This document shows positions 7,348-13,804 of a stretch of 26,758 bases of DNA, piece by piece. The notes beneath the pieces were generated by a model. The model searched no databases, was not told the origin of the DNA, and worked only from the letters and a program-made list of their open reading frames with translations. Made by a program: the position numbers and the translations under genes. The stretch is from DAIDHK01 sp035510695 (GTDB lineage: Bacteria > Patescibacteriota > Microgenomatia > Levybacterales > UBA12049). Within the stretch, counting starts at the first letter, position 1. Each line of letters opens with the position of its first letter. Location: NCBI GenBank assembly GCA_035510695.1, contig DATKGO010000029.1, forward strand, positions 1 through 26,758, given 5' to 3'.

Positions 7348-7407
7348 TAGGATCTAGTCGTTTTTTTGAATAGATTCTATCGTGGTCGTTGCCACTCCAG
7401 AATGACA
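7316..7407. repeat. TGTCATCC...ATGACA inverted-repeat element, copy 2
   Basis: A 92-bp imperfect palindrome. The ends TGTCATCCTGGA (7316-7327) and TCCAGAATGACA (7396-7407) differ from perfect inverse copies at one base. Inner arms pair as well (GATAGGATCT against AGATTCTATC), around a loop region with seven T. It contains the last codons and stop of adk2 and the ATG of cmk (7402). It shares its ends with the element at 4804-4861. It looks like a mobile or once-mobile palindromic element inserted at a gene junction. Confidence 0.82.
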
Positions 7408-8103
7408 CAACAACATAAAGGTTTTGTGATTGCTATTGATGGTCCAGTTGCGTCGGGTAAAGGCACAATTGCCCCGATGTTAGCCAGGAAGTTAAGTGGT
7501 TTTTATTTGGATACGGGGATTTTTTTTCGTTGTTTAGCTTTATATTGTTTGGAGCACTCTATTGATTTGGGCGATAAAAATGCAGTAATAAATGCAATAT
7601 CCGATATTCATATAACTTATTTTGGTGATCGGGTTTTATTGAATAAAAAAGATGTAACAACTGTAATACGAACAGACGAAGTATCTGTCGGTTCAAGTAA
7701 GGTAGCTCTTATTGATGAAGTACAAGATGCGATGGTTGAAAATCAAAGACAGATTGTATATGAACATATAAAAATGGGTGAGATAGTTATTGTGGAAGGC
7801 AGAAATATTGGCACTGCGCTTCTACCGGATGCAGACATTAAAATATTTTTAACTGCTAGTTTAGCAACCAGAGCTCAACGCAGACTTAATCAACTGAAAG
7901 CAAATGGCCCAATCCATATGGCGCTGGCCGATGTTTCCAATGATATTTTAGAAAGAGACAGAAGAGATATAAATCGAAAAAAATATCCTTTGGTGCAAAA
8001 TCCTCAAAATTTTGGTTATTTTGTTTTAGATAATTCAGAGATGTCGGAAGAGAAAACCTTGAAGGTACTATTACAAGAATTAAAAAGTAGAGGTTTATAC
8101 TAG
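7402..8103 (+). CDS. cmk: (d)CMP kinase
   Basis: 233 residues. The P-loop is GPVASGKGT (residues 14-22), followed by FYLDTGIFFR (family YLDTGAMYR), VEGRNIGTALLPDADIKIFL, and RDRRDINRKKYPL near the C-terminus. It phosphorylates CMP and dCMP for nucleic-acid precursor supply. The ATG at 7402 comes from the end of the palindromic element; an in-frame TTG at 7366 would add 12 residues encoded by that element and is less likely. No SD is visible. Placement between adk and map is unusual; cmk is more often near rpsA. Confidence 0.93.
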   Translation: MTQQHKGFVIAIDGPVASGKGTIAPMLARKLSGFYLDTGIFFRCLALYCLEHSIDLGDKNAVINAISDIHITYFGDRVLLNKKDVTTVIRTDEVSVGSSKVALIDEVQDAMVENQRQIVYEHIKMGEIVIVEGRNIGTALLPDADIKIFLTASLATRAQRRLNQLKANGPIHMALADVSNDILERDRRDINRKKYPLVQNPQNFGYFVLDNSEMSEEKTLKVLLQELKSRGLY

Positions 8104-8110
8104 AAAATAG

Positions 8111-8116
8111 TATAAT
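8111..8116 (+). promoter_or_regulatory. -10 box for map, predicted leaderless start
   Basis: A perfect TATAAT stands 8 nt before the map ATG, just after the cmk stop. No convincing -35 is seen at 16-18 bp and there is no SD before map. The spacing equals that at secY, which supports a leaderless mRNA. Confidence 0.5.
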
Positions 8117-8124
8117 CTACAATT

Positions 8125-8901
8125 ATGATTGATATAAAAACACCTGAACAGATAAAGAAAATGCAAATTGGCGGGAAGATTTTATCCGATGTGGTTTGGG
8201 CGGTTTGTAAAGCTGCTAAGCCGGGAGTTTCAGAACTCGAAATAGATGCTTTGGCGGAAAAATTGATCCTTGAAGCCGGTGGTAAACCTGGATTCAAACT
8301 AGTGGAAGGTTATCATCACACGATTTGTGCCTGTACGAATGACGTTGTAGTGCATGGTATCCCCTCCCATTATAAACTTCAAGAAGGCGATGTCTTCGAC
8401 ATAGATTGCGGAGTGTTTTATGAAGGATTTCATACGGACATGTGTGAGACGGTACGGATTGGAAATAAGAGCAAAGAGCAAAGAGCAAAGAATAATGACG
8501 AAGTTGACGAGTTTTTGGCCACGGGCAAATATGCTTTGCAAGAGGCAATTAAGCAGGCTTTGGGGGGAAATCGCGTCGGTCACATTTCGCAGACTATTCA
8601 ACGCATTGTGGAAGGCAAGGGATACAGCGTAGTTCGAAGTTTAATAGGGCATGGAGTTGGAAAAGAATTACATGAAGATCCGGAAGTGCCGGGATATTTG
8701 GATATGCCTTTAATGAAAACTCCGCTTTTAAAGCCTGGTATGACCATAGCCATCGAAGTTATTTACAATATGGGTAAACTAGGCGTTGTCTATTCAGGCG
8801 AGGATGATTGGAAGATTAAAACTAAAGACGGCTCGCTCTCAGCCGTTTTTGAGCGATCTGTGGCTATTACAGAAGGAGATCCGATTATCCTGACACCTTG
8901 A
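8125..8901 (+). CDS. map: Methionine aminopeptidase, type I
   Basis: 258 residues. It removes the N-terminal Met from new proteins. All five metal ligands of the family can be placed: D94 (DIDCG), D105 (HTDMC), H176 (IGHGVG), E211 (IAIEVIYN) and E243 (VFERSV); H77 in VHGIP matches the substrate-site His. The usual His after E243 is Arg here. Residues 113-124 (NKSKEQRAKNND) are encoded by a heptamer array and form a hydrophilic surface stretch before the following helix. map next to infA is the common bacterial arrangement. Confidence 0.95.
   Translation: MIDIKTPEQIKKMQIGGKILSDVVWAVCKAAKPGVSELEIDALAEKLILEAGGKPGFKLVEGYHHTICACTNDVVVHGIPSHYKLQEGDVFDIDCGVFYEGFHTDMCETVRIGNKSKEQRAKNNDEVDEFLATGKYALQEAIKQALGGNRVGHISQTIQRIVEGKGYSVVRSLIGHGVGKELHEDPEVPGYLDMPLMKTPLLKPGMTIAIEVIYNMGKLGVVYSGEDDWKIKTKDGSLSAVFERSVAITEGDPIILTP
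8462..8496 (+). repeat. Heptamer array inside map
   Basis: Five 7-bp words in phase: GAAATAA, GAGCAAA three times exactly, GAATAAT. It lies in coding sequence and encodes residues 113-124. Three 7-bp units equal 21 nt, so gain or loss of three units keeps the reading frame. Confidence 0.75.
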
Positions 8902-8902
8902 G

Positions 8903-8941
8903 CCTGCGGCCATTGCTCTTTTTGCGCAGGTTTGCTATAAT
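8903..8941 (+). promoter_or_regulatory. Hairpin and candidate promoter before infA
   Basis: CCTGCG (8903-8908) pairs with CGCAGG (8925-8930) just after the map stop; only TTT follows, so it is at best a weak terminator. Overlapping it are TTGCTC (8913-8918) and a perfect TATAAT (8936-8941), 17 bp apart, a candidate promoter for infA with a leader of about 90 nt that holds the next heptamer array. Confidence 0.45.
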
Positions 8942-8962
8942 TCCAGGTAGAAGTCTAAACTG

Positions 8963-9032
8963 GAAATTCGAAATTCTAATATCGAAATCCGAAAACGTGT
9001 TTCGAGTTTCGTGCTTTGGATTTCGGATTTTT
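8963..9032 (+). repeat. Heptamer array folding into a hairpin, infA leader
   Basis: Ten 7-bp words in unbroken phase: GAAATTC, GAAATTC, TAATATC, GAAATCC, GAAAACG, then TGTTTCG, AGTTTCG, TGCTTTG, GATTTCG, GATTTTT. The second half is the reverse-complement type of the first. AAATCCGAAA (8985-8994) pairs perfectly with TTTCGGATTT (9021-9030), followed by TTATTTTTT up to the infA ATG. The fold resembles an intrinsic terminator, so an attenuator role is possible. Confidence 0.75.
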
Positions 9033-9039
9033 ATTTTTT

Positions 9040-9294
9040 ATGGCTCATCAAGGATCAATTGAAAAAGACGGCGTAGTTCAAGAATCATTGCCCAATACGC
9101 TCTTTAGGGTTAAGTTGGAAGATGAATCGATAATTCTTTGTCATTTGTCCGGAAAACTGCGTATGAATTTCATTAAAATTCTGCCAGGTGACAGAGTAAA
9201 AGTTGAGATGACGCCTTATGATATTGGGAAAGGCAGAATAACGCTTCGTTACCGAGAAGGCGGCGCGGCATATACGGGTTTTAAAAGGAGATAG
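9040..9294 (+). CDS. infA: Translation initiation factor IF-1
   Basis: 84 residues against the usual 72. The S1-like OB fold is clear: GVVQESLPNTLFRVKLEDE, then HLSGKLRMNFIKILPGDRVK and VEMTPYDIGKGRITLRYR; the last 14 residues or so are an extension. IF-1 blocks the A site during initiation. I chose the ATG at 9040, giving MAHQGSIEKDG, over a TTG at 9016 inside the repeat. No SD precedes it; the nine bases upstream are mostly T. It is followed by rpmJ after 2 nt. Confidence 0.95.
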   Translation: MAHQGSIEKDGVVQESLPNTLFRVKLEDESIILCHLSGKLRMNFIKILPGDRVKVEMTPYDIGKGRITLRYREGGAAYTGFKRR

Positions 9295-9296
9295 AT

Positions 9297-9410
9297 ATGA
9301 AAGTACAAGCCAGTGTAAAAAAAAGATGTATGAAATGCAGAATTATTAAACGCAAAGGTGTAGTGCGCGTTATTTGTGAGACGCCCAAGCACAAGCAGAG
9401 ACAGGGCTAA
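9297..9410 (+). CDS. rpmJ: 50S ribosomal protein L36, zinc type
   Basis: 37 residues, a normal length for L36. It starts MKVQASVKKRCMKCRIIKRK and ends CETPKHKQRQG. The zinc ligands of the family are present: C11, C14, C27 and H32. L36 is a small 50S protein involved in late assembly. AAAAGGAG in the end of infA lies about 9 nt before the ATG. Position between infA and rpsM is the standard order. Confidence 0.96.
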   Translation: MKVQASVKKRCMKCRIIKRKGVVRVICETPKHKQRQG

Positions 9411-9415
9411 AATAT

Positions 9416-9817
9416 ATGAGATTTGCAGGAATTAATATACCGGATGAAAAAAGAATTGATATCGCTTTAACCTATTTATATGGTGTGGGTCGATCAAACG
9501 TTAAAGATATTTTAAAAAGCGCCAATATTGACGGCGGTATTCGGACAAAAAGTTTGTCGGAAGATGACGTAAAGAAAATCAGTAAAGTTTTGGAAACATT
9601 AAAAGTCGAAGGAGATTTACGAACAGAAGTAAACGGCGATATTAGGGCGCTTAAAGATATGGGAGCATATCGAGGAGTAAGACATAGCCGAAATTTGCCG
9701 GTTCGCGGACAGAGAACCCGTTCAAATGCCCGTACGAAACGCGGTAAGAGAGTAACAATCGGAGCAATTAAAAAAGAACTAACAACTAAAACGGCAGCAG
9801 CACCTGCAGCAAAATAA
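9416..9817 (+). CDS. rpsM: 30S ribosomal protein S13
   Basis: 133 residues. It starts MRFAGINIPDEKRIDIALTY, has the GVGRSNVKDIL helix-hairpin-helix segment, and the C-terminal family block GAYRGVRHSRNLPVRGQRTR followed by NARTKRGKR. S13 sits in the 30S head and contacts L5 and the tRNAs. The last 15 residues are an Ala/Lys/Thr tail. Its stop is 1 nt from the rpsK start. Confidence 0.97.
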   Translation: MRFAGINIPDEKRIDIALTYLYGVGRSNVKDILKSANIDGGIRTKSLSEDDVKKISKVLETLKVEGDLRTEVNGDIRALKDMGAYRGVRHSRNLPVRGQRTRSNARTKRGKRVTIGAIKKELTTKTAAAPAAK

Positions 9818-9818
9818 T

Positions 9819-10220
9819 ATGGCAATTAAAAAAACAACTAAATTAACAAGTAAGAAAAAAACTACTAATCCTATCTCCAAACACGGCAGGATTTACGTAA
9901 CAGCGACTTTTAATAATACTTTGGTTACAATTACCGATGATAAAGGCGGTACCGTTTCCTGGAGTACCAGCGGTGCTTCCGGCTATAAAGGTACACGTAA
10001 ATCTACGCCCTATGCCGCTTCTCAGGCAGTTGATAATGCAGTCCGCAAGGCAATTGAAAGAGGAATGGAATCAGTTGATGTATACGTTAAAGGTCCGGGA
10101 GCCGGCAGAGATTCGTCTCTTCGGGCAGTAAAATCAGCCGGTTTATCAATTACCTCAATTGCCGATATTACACCTATTCCGCATAATGGTCCAAGACAAC
10201 CTGTAAGGAGGAGAGTCTAA
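9819..10220 (+). CDS. rpsK: 30S ribosomal protein S11
   Basis: 133 residues. After a basic tail (residues 1-20) come GRIYVTATFNNTLVTITDDK, GASGYKGTRKSTPYAAS, VKGPGAGRDSSLRA and ITPIPHNGPRQPVRRRV, all family blocks. S11 is a 30S platform protein near the E site. Its stop overlaps the rpsD start by one base (TAATG), and its last codons provide AAGGAGGAG for rpsD. Confidence 0.97.
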   Translation: MAIKKTTKLTSKKKTTNPISKHGRIYVTATFNNTLVTITDDKGGTVSWSTSGASGYKGTRKSTPYAASQAVDNAVRKAIERGMESVDVYVKGPGAGRDSSLRAVKSAGLSITSIADITPIPHNGPRQPVRRRV

Positions 10221-10822
10221 TGGCACGTTACACCGGACCAAAACACAAATTAGCCCGCCGAGAAGGTATTAATGTTTTGGATAAACAATCAAACAGTTTA
10301 CTTCGTCGCTTAAATACACCGCCGGGAGTACAGGGTAAAAAGCGTAAAAGAAAATTATCGGAATTCGGATTGCAGTTGCGTGAAAAACAGAAAGCTAAAG
10401 TGATATACGGAATTTTGGAAAAGCAGTTTAAACGCATGGTGAATAACGTGGCCAATAAAACCGGCGACACGGGAGAATTACTTTTGTCGTTATTGGAGAC
10501 AAGATTGGATAATGTAGTTTACAGACTTGGTTTTGCCCGCAGCAGATTTATGGCCAGACAGCTTGTTTCGCATGGACACATTTTCGTCAACGGCAAGCGT
10601 TTAAGTATTCCTTCCTATCAAGTGCAGATCGATGACACGATTAGTTTATCGCCTAAAATACAAAGCAATAAGAATCTTGCACCGCTCATTGCGGAGACGC
10701 CAACCTTACTGCCGTTTCTGGAAAGAAAAGCCGTGGTTGGTAAATTAGTACGCATGCCACAAGGCTCAGATATCGAAGTTCCGTTCAATACACAACAGAT
10801 CATTGAATATTATTCAAGATAA
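10220..10822 (+). CDS. rpsD: 30S ribosomal protein S4
   Basis: 200 residues. It starts MARYTGPKHKLARREGINVL, with KRKRKLSEFGLQLREKQKAK, LETRLDNVVYRLGFARSRFM and the S4 RNA-binding domain RQLVSHGHIFVNGKRLSIPS. There are no zinc cysteines near the N-terminus, so it is the C- form, while S14, L24 and L36 here are C+ forms. S4 nucleates 30S assembly. Its end carries the -35 and -10 elements of the rpoA promoter. Confidence 0.97.
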   Translation: MARYTGPKHKLARREGINVLDKQSNSLLRRLNTPPGVQGKKRKRKLSEFGLQLREKQKAKVIYGILEKQFKRMVNNVANKTGDTGELLLSLLETRLDNVVYRLGFARSRFMARQLVSHGHIFVNGKRLSIPSYQVQIDDTISLSPKIQSNKNLAPLIAETPTLLPFLERKAVVGKLVRMPQGSDIEVPFNTQQIIEYYSR

Positions 10823-10831
10823 TGGTACAAT
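10803..10831 (+). promoter_or_regulatory. Promoter for rpoA, predicted leaderless start
   Basis: TTGAAT (10803-10808) and TACAAT (10826-10831) are 17 bp apart, and TGG directly before TACAAT makes an extended -10. The rpoA ATG follows the -10 after 7 nt, so the transcript should begin at or next to the start codon. rpoA has no SD. The -35 lies inside the last codons of rpsD. Confidence 0.6.
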
Positions 10832-10838
10832 ACCCTTT

Positions 10839-11762
10839 ATGGACGAATTAAATTTTACAATTAAAGAATTAACAGCTACCCAAGACTTTGGGGAATTTGT
10901 TATAGAGCCTTTAGAACCGGGTTATGGCCACACATTGGGAAACGCTCTTCGCCGAGTTTTATATGTGTCTATCCCCGGAGCCGCAGTAACTTCAGTTAAG
11001 ATTAATGGCGTTAAGCATCGTTTTTCCACGGTTAACGGTTTAAAAGAAAATGTAGTTGATTTATTATTAAATATTAAACAACTGCAACTTCGTTTGGGTG
11101 ATTCCAAAGATATTGCTACATTGAAACTTTCAGCCAGAGGCCAGAAGGAAGTTACAGGCGCGGATTTAACAGTTACAGATGGCGTAGAAGTAGTAAATAA
11201 AGATCAATATCTTGGTGCATTAACAGGCGAGAAAGCAAAATTAGATATTGAATTGACTGTTGAACGCGGAATGGGTTTTTCTCCGGCTGATGAACGAAAG
11301 ACTACAACCCTTGGCGTTATTCCAACCGATGCTATTTTTTCACCGGTTCGTCGAGTAACCTACAGTGTTGAATCGACCCGCGTTGGCCGACAGACTAATT
11401 TAGACAAGTTGGTGCTTAAGATTTGGACTAACGGAAGTGTTACTCCACGTGAAGCATTAGATTTTGCGGCAAAAGTTTTATCCAGATTATTCACACAAAT
11501 TTATGAACCGAAAAAAGACGGTGCAATAGAAGCTCCTATAGCTATAAGTAATATTCCGGCAGAAACATTAAGAATGACAATTGACGAATTGGATTTGCCA
11601 ACCAGAATTTATAATAGTCTTAGAAACGGCGGAATTGAAACAGTAGAACAGCTCTTACAAGCTCCCAGAAAAGAATTAGTTTCCATGCGCAACATGGGCG
11701 GCAAATCAATTGCTGTTATTGAAGAAAAATTACAAGAAAAAGGTATTAGTTTACCGGCTTAA
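10839..11762 (+). CDS. rpoA: RNA polymerase alpha subunit
   Basis: 307 residues. N-terminal domain: FVIEPLEPGYGHTLGNALRR (the dimerization motif), SVKINGVKHRFSTVNGLKEN and VERGMGFSPADERK. C-terminal domain from about residue 245: IDELDLPTRIYNSLRNGGIE and SMRNMGGKSIAVIEEKL, the DNA- and activator-contacting part. The start at 10839 gives MDELNFTIKEL; a TTG at 10803 would add 12 residues overlapping rpsD and is more likely the -35 of a promoter. Confidence 0.97.
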   Translation: MDELNFTIKELTATQDFGEFVIEPLEPGYGHTLGNALRRVLYVSIPGAAVTSVKINGVKHRFSTVNGLKENVVDLLLNIKQLQLRLGDSKDIATLKLSARGQKEVTGADLTVTDGVEVVNKDQYLGALTGEKAKLDIELTVERGMGFSPADERKTTTLGVIPTDAIFSPVRRVTYSVESTRVGRQTNLDKLVLKIWTNGSVTPREALDFAAKVLSRLFTQIYEPKKDGAIEAPIAISNIPAETLRMTIDELDLPTRIYNSLRNGGIETVEQLLQAPRKELVSMRNMGGKSIAVIEEKLQEKGISLPA

Positions 11763-11766
11763 AATT

Positions 11767-11857
11767 ATCTCAAATCTCATATCTAAAGTCTCAAAATATA
11801 TCTTAGATCTCAAATTTGAGATATCTACTTGAGATTTGCACTTTGAGCTTTGAGATT
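11767..11857 (+). repeat. Heptamer array folding into a hairpin, rpoA-rplQ gap
   Basis: Thirteen 7-bp words in unbroken phase, starting ATCTCAA, ATCTCAT, ATCTAAA, GTCTCAA and ending TGAGATT, TGCACTT, TGAGCTT, TGAGATT, the reverse-complement type. The centre is a perfect 16-bp palindrome, ATCTCAAATTTGAGAT (11807-11822). Outer words AAATCTCA (11772-11779) and TGAGATTT (11851-11858) also pair. It fills the gap to rplQ. Confidence 0.8.
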
Positions 11858-11868
11858 TATTGTATTAT

Positions 11869-12387
11869 ATGCGGAAAAATGTATTTGGACGAAAATTAAA
11901 ACGTGATATCAATGAAAGAAAAGCACTTTTTAAAAATTTGCTTTCTTCTCTTGTTTTAAATGAACGTGTTAAAACCACGGAAGAAAAAGCGAAGGCTGTT
12001 AAAGCTGATGCAGATAAATTGATTACCAAGGCTAAATATCAGGATCGTTTGCACGCCTACACTTTACTGCAGCCCTTAGTTTCATCGGAAGCGGTTGAAA
12101 AATTACTTGCGGATTTGGCTCCGCGTTTTGCCGATCGTCAGGGGGGATATACGCGAATTATTAAAATGCAGCGCAGATTTTCCGACAATGCCAGAATGGC
12201 GATGCTTGAATGGACAGAAGGAAGTTCAAAGTTAAAAGTTAAAAGTGAAAAGTTGATAGACGGGAAAAAAGAGACGAAGACGAAAGTTGAGGCAACAACC
12301 AAGATCGAACCACAAGATTCAACTAAAAAGACGACAAAAAAAACAGTTAAGAAAGCAGTAAAATCTAAAGAGGAGGATAAAAAATAA
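11869..12387 (+). CDS. rplQ: 50S ribosomal protein L17 with basic tail
   Basis: 172 residues; the L17 core is about 117. The core shows MRKNVFGRKLKRDINERKAL (family MRHRxxGRKLxR), LVLNERVKTTEEKAKAVKAD, and GGYTRIIKMQRRFSDNARMA followed by MLEW. Residues 119-172 are a Lys/Thr/Glu-rich tail whose first part (SSKLKVKSEKLI) is encoded by a heptamer array. L17 surrounds the exit tunnel. ATG 11869 gives the family N-terminus; a TTG at 11860 adds only three residues. No SD; TATTGT at 11858-11863 is a weak -10 candidate. Confidence 0.95.
   Translation: MRKNVFGRKLKRDINERKALFKNLLSSLVLNERVKTTEEKAKAVKADADKLITKAKYQDRLHAYTLLQPLVSSEAVEKLLADLAPRFADRQGGYTRIIKMQRRFSDNARMAMLEWTEGSSKLKVKSEKLIDGKKETKTKVEATTKIEPQDSTKKTTKKTVKKAVKSKEEDKK
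12224..12258 (+). repeat. Heptamer array inside rplQ
   Basis: Five 7-bp words in phase: GTTCAAA, GTTAAAA, GTTAAAA, GTGAAAA, GTTGATA. It lies in coding sequence at the junction between the conserved L17 core and the basic tail, and encodes residues 119-130. Confidence 0.7.
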
Positions 12388-12815
12388 TGCAGCAAACAAC
12401 AGCGACTAAAGTTTCAGATATAAAAAGAGAATGGTATTTTTTTGATGTAAAAGATCAGATCTTGGGTCGTCAAGCCAGTCAAATTGCTCAATTATTAATG
12501 GGCAAAGCTAAGCCTTATTTTGTCAAAAATCTTGATTGTGGTGATTATGTGGTTATCATTAACGCAAAAGAGGTAAAAGCAACCGGTAATAAAGAAACCA
12601 AAAAAGTTTATAATCGTCATTCTATGTATCCGGGCGGATTTAAAAGTGAAAGTTTGGAAGAATTAAGAGCACGAAAGCCGGAAGAAATCATCCGTAGAGC
12701 TGTTCGCGGTATGTTGCCGGATAATAAATTAAGAGATATGATGTTGACGCGATTGTTTATCTTTTCAGGAGAAACGCATAATTATACAGATAAAAAGTTT
12801 ATTAATGTAAAATAA
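12387..12815 (+). CDS. rplM: 50S ribosomal protein L13
   Basis: 142 residues, usual length. Family blocks: REWYFFDVKDQILGRQASQI, then GKAKPYFVKNLDCGDYVVII, YNRHSMYPGGFKSES, and RAVRGMLPDNKLRDMMLTRL. L13 is an early 50S assembly protein. Its ATG overlaps the rplQ stop (TAATG) and follows a strong AGGAGG, so the two are coupled. It forms the usual pair with rpsI. Confidence 0.97.
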   Translation: MQQTTATKVSDIKREWYFFDVKDQILGRQASQIAQLLMGKAKPYFVKNLDCGDYVVIINAKEVKATGNKETKKVYNRHSMYPGGFKSESLEELRARKPEEIIRRAVRGMLPDNKLRDMMLTRLFIFSGETHNYTDKKFINVK

Positions 12816-12819
12816 AACT

Positions 12820-13296
12820 ATGGCAGATACAAAAGTTATTATAACAGAAGTAAAAGAAAAAAAGCGGGACTTCATCTACGCAGTCGGACGCCGACGCGAA
12901 TCAGTGGCACGCATTAGATTATATGAACATGTAAAAGACGGTTTAGCCTGGGATGGAGTAGAGATAAAAAAAGGTGATATTTTAGTTAATAATAAACCGA
13001 TTACAGAGTTTTTTTCCGATCCAATAATGCGTTATACATATTCGGAGCCGTTTCGAATTACCAACACGGTTAATAAATATACCATTACAATTCAAGTCAG
13101 CGGCGGAGGTAGAATGGGACAACTTAAAGCAGTAGTTCATGGAGTTTCTCAGGCATTAGCATTGGTTGATGAGAAAAAACATCGCGGAGTTTTGAAAGAT
13201 AAAGGTTTTCTTACTCGGGATGCCAGAGTTCGTGAAAGACGAAAAGTCGGTACAGGCGGAAAAGCCAGACGTACTAAACAATCTCCAAAACGTTAA
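12820..13296 (+). CDS. rpsI: 30S ribosomal protein S9
   Basis: 158 residues, somewhat longer than the common 130 because of an N-terminal stretch of about 20 residues. Core: FIYAVGRRRESVARIRLYEH, ILVNNKPITEFF, and VSGGGRMGQLKAVVHGVSQA; the C-terminus has the family tail ending GTGGKARRTKQSPKR, which reaches toward the P-site tRNA. It is the last gene of the ribosomal cluster; about 20 nt downstream the marR promoter begins, with no clear terminator between. Confidence 0.96.
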   Translation: MADTKVIITEVKEKKRDFIYAVGRRRESVARIRLYEHVKDGLAWDGVEIKKGDILVNNKPITEFFSDPIMRYTYSEPFRITNTVNKYTITIQVSGGGRMGQLKAVVHGVSQALALVDEKKHRGVLKDKGFLTRDARVRERRKVGTGGKARRTKQSPKR

Positions 13297-13317
13297 CCTC
13301 AATTTTAAATTTCCCAG

Positions 13318-13350
13318 TTGACATAAATTATCTAAGGTGATTAGATAATT
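13318..13350 (+). promoter_or_regulatory. marR promoter with overlapping palindromic operator
   Basis: A perfect -35 TTGACA (13318-13323) is followed at 17 bp by TTAGAT (13341-13346). Between and over the -10 lies an inverted repeat: AATTATCTAA (13326-13335), 5-bp centre GGTGA, TTAGATAATT (13341-13350), ten bp per arm without mismatch. Binding there would cover the -10, the expected site for MarR self-repression. The ATG is 6 nt after the -10, so the mRNA should be leaderless. Confidence 0.7.
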
Positions 13351-13352
13351 GT

Positions 13353-13802
13353 ATGAATAAAAATAAACTCGATTTGGTTAGGCGCTACATTAAAATTGCG
13401 CTTAAGGGAACGAGGTTGAGTAATAAAATGTTTGCAATCTCACTTCAGGATAAAGCAACTACCCTTTTACAGATGAGCGCGCTGCAATATTTAAAAGATC
13501 ATCCGGGTGCAACTGTGGGCGAATTGGCAAATGAGCTGGTGATGTCGTCTCCGGCAATTGCTCAGATGACAGACCGTTTGGTTAAAACAGGATGGGTTAA
13601 AAAAGAAATTGACCAAAAGGATCGTCGCATTACCCATTTGGTATTGACTGCAATTGGGGAAAAAGAAATTAACGCTATACCCAATGAACTGAAAGAGAAA
13701 ATTGATGAAGTTTTTTCCTATATTTCGGAAGAAGATCTAGAAACTGTAGTGAAAATTCTGACGAAATTTGTGCATAATATAGAAGAGAGAAATATTCAAT
13801 AA
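13353..13802 (+). CDS. MarR-family transcription regulator
   Basis: 149 residues, usual MarR length. A winged helix-turn-helix spans about residues 40-105: GATVGELANELVMSSPAIAQ holds the helix-turn-helix, and KKEIDQKDRRITHLVLTAIG is the wing with the characteristic DRR. Flanking helices at both ends form the dimer region. MarR proteins usually repress their own operon and release DNA on binding a small molecule. The 10-bp-arm palindrome in its promoter and the exporter genes directly downstream suggest it controls that exporter. The ligand cannot be read from sequence. Confidence 0.9.
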   Translation: MNKNKLDLVRRYIKIALKGTRLSNKMFAISLQDKATTLLQMSALQYLKDHPGATVGELANELVMSSPAIAQMTDRLVKTGWVKKEIDQKDRRITHLVLTAIGEKEINAIPNELKEKIDEVFSYISEEDLETVVKILTKFVHNIEERNIQ

Positions 13803-13804
13803 GT

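Noticed and set aside
7366..7401. TTG start for cmk
   Set aside because: The added residues come from the palindromic element and have no family match; ATG 7402 is closer to the P-loop at the usual distance.
8903..8933. Intrinsic terminator after map
   Set aside because: The stem is six bp with a 16-nt loop and only three T after it, too weak to call a terminator.
10803..10838. TTG start for rpoA
   Set aside because: It overlaps rpsD and adds non-family residues; the TTGAAT fits a -35 box 17 bp from TACAAT.
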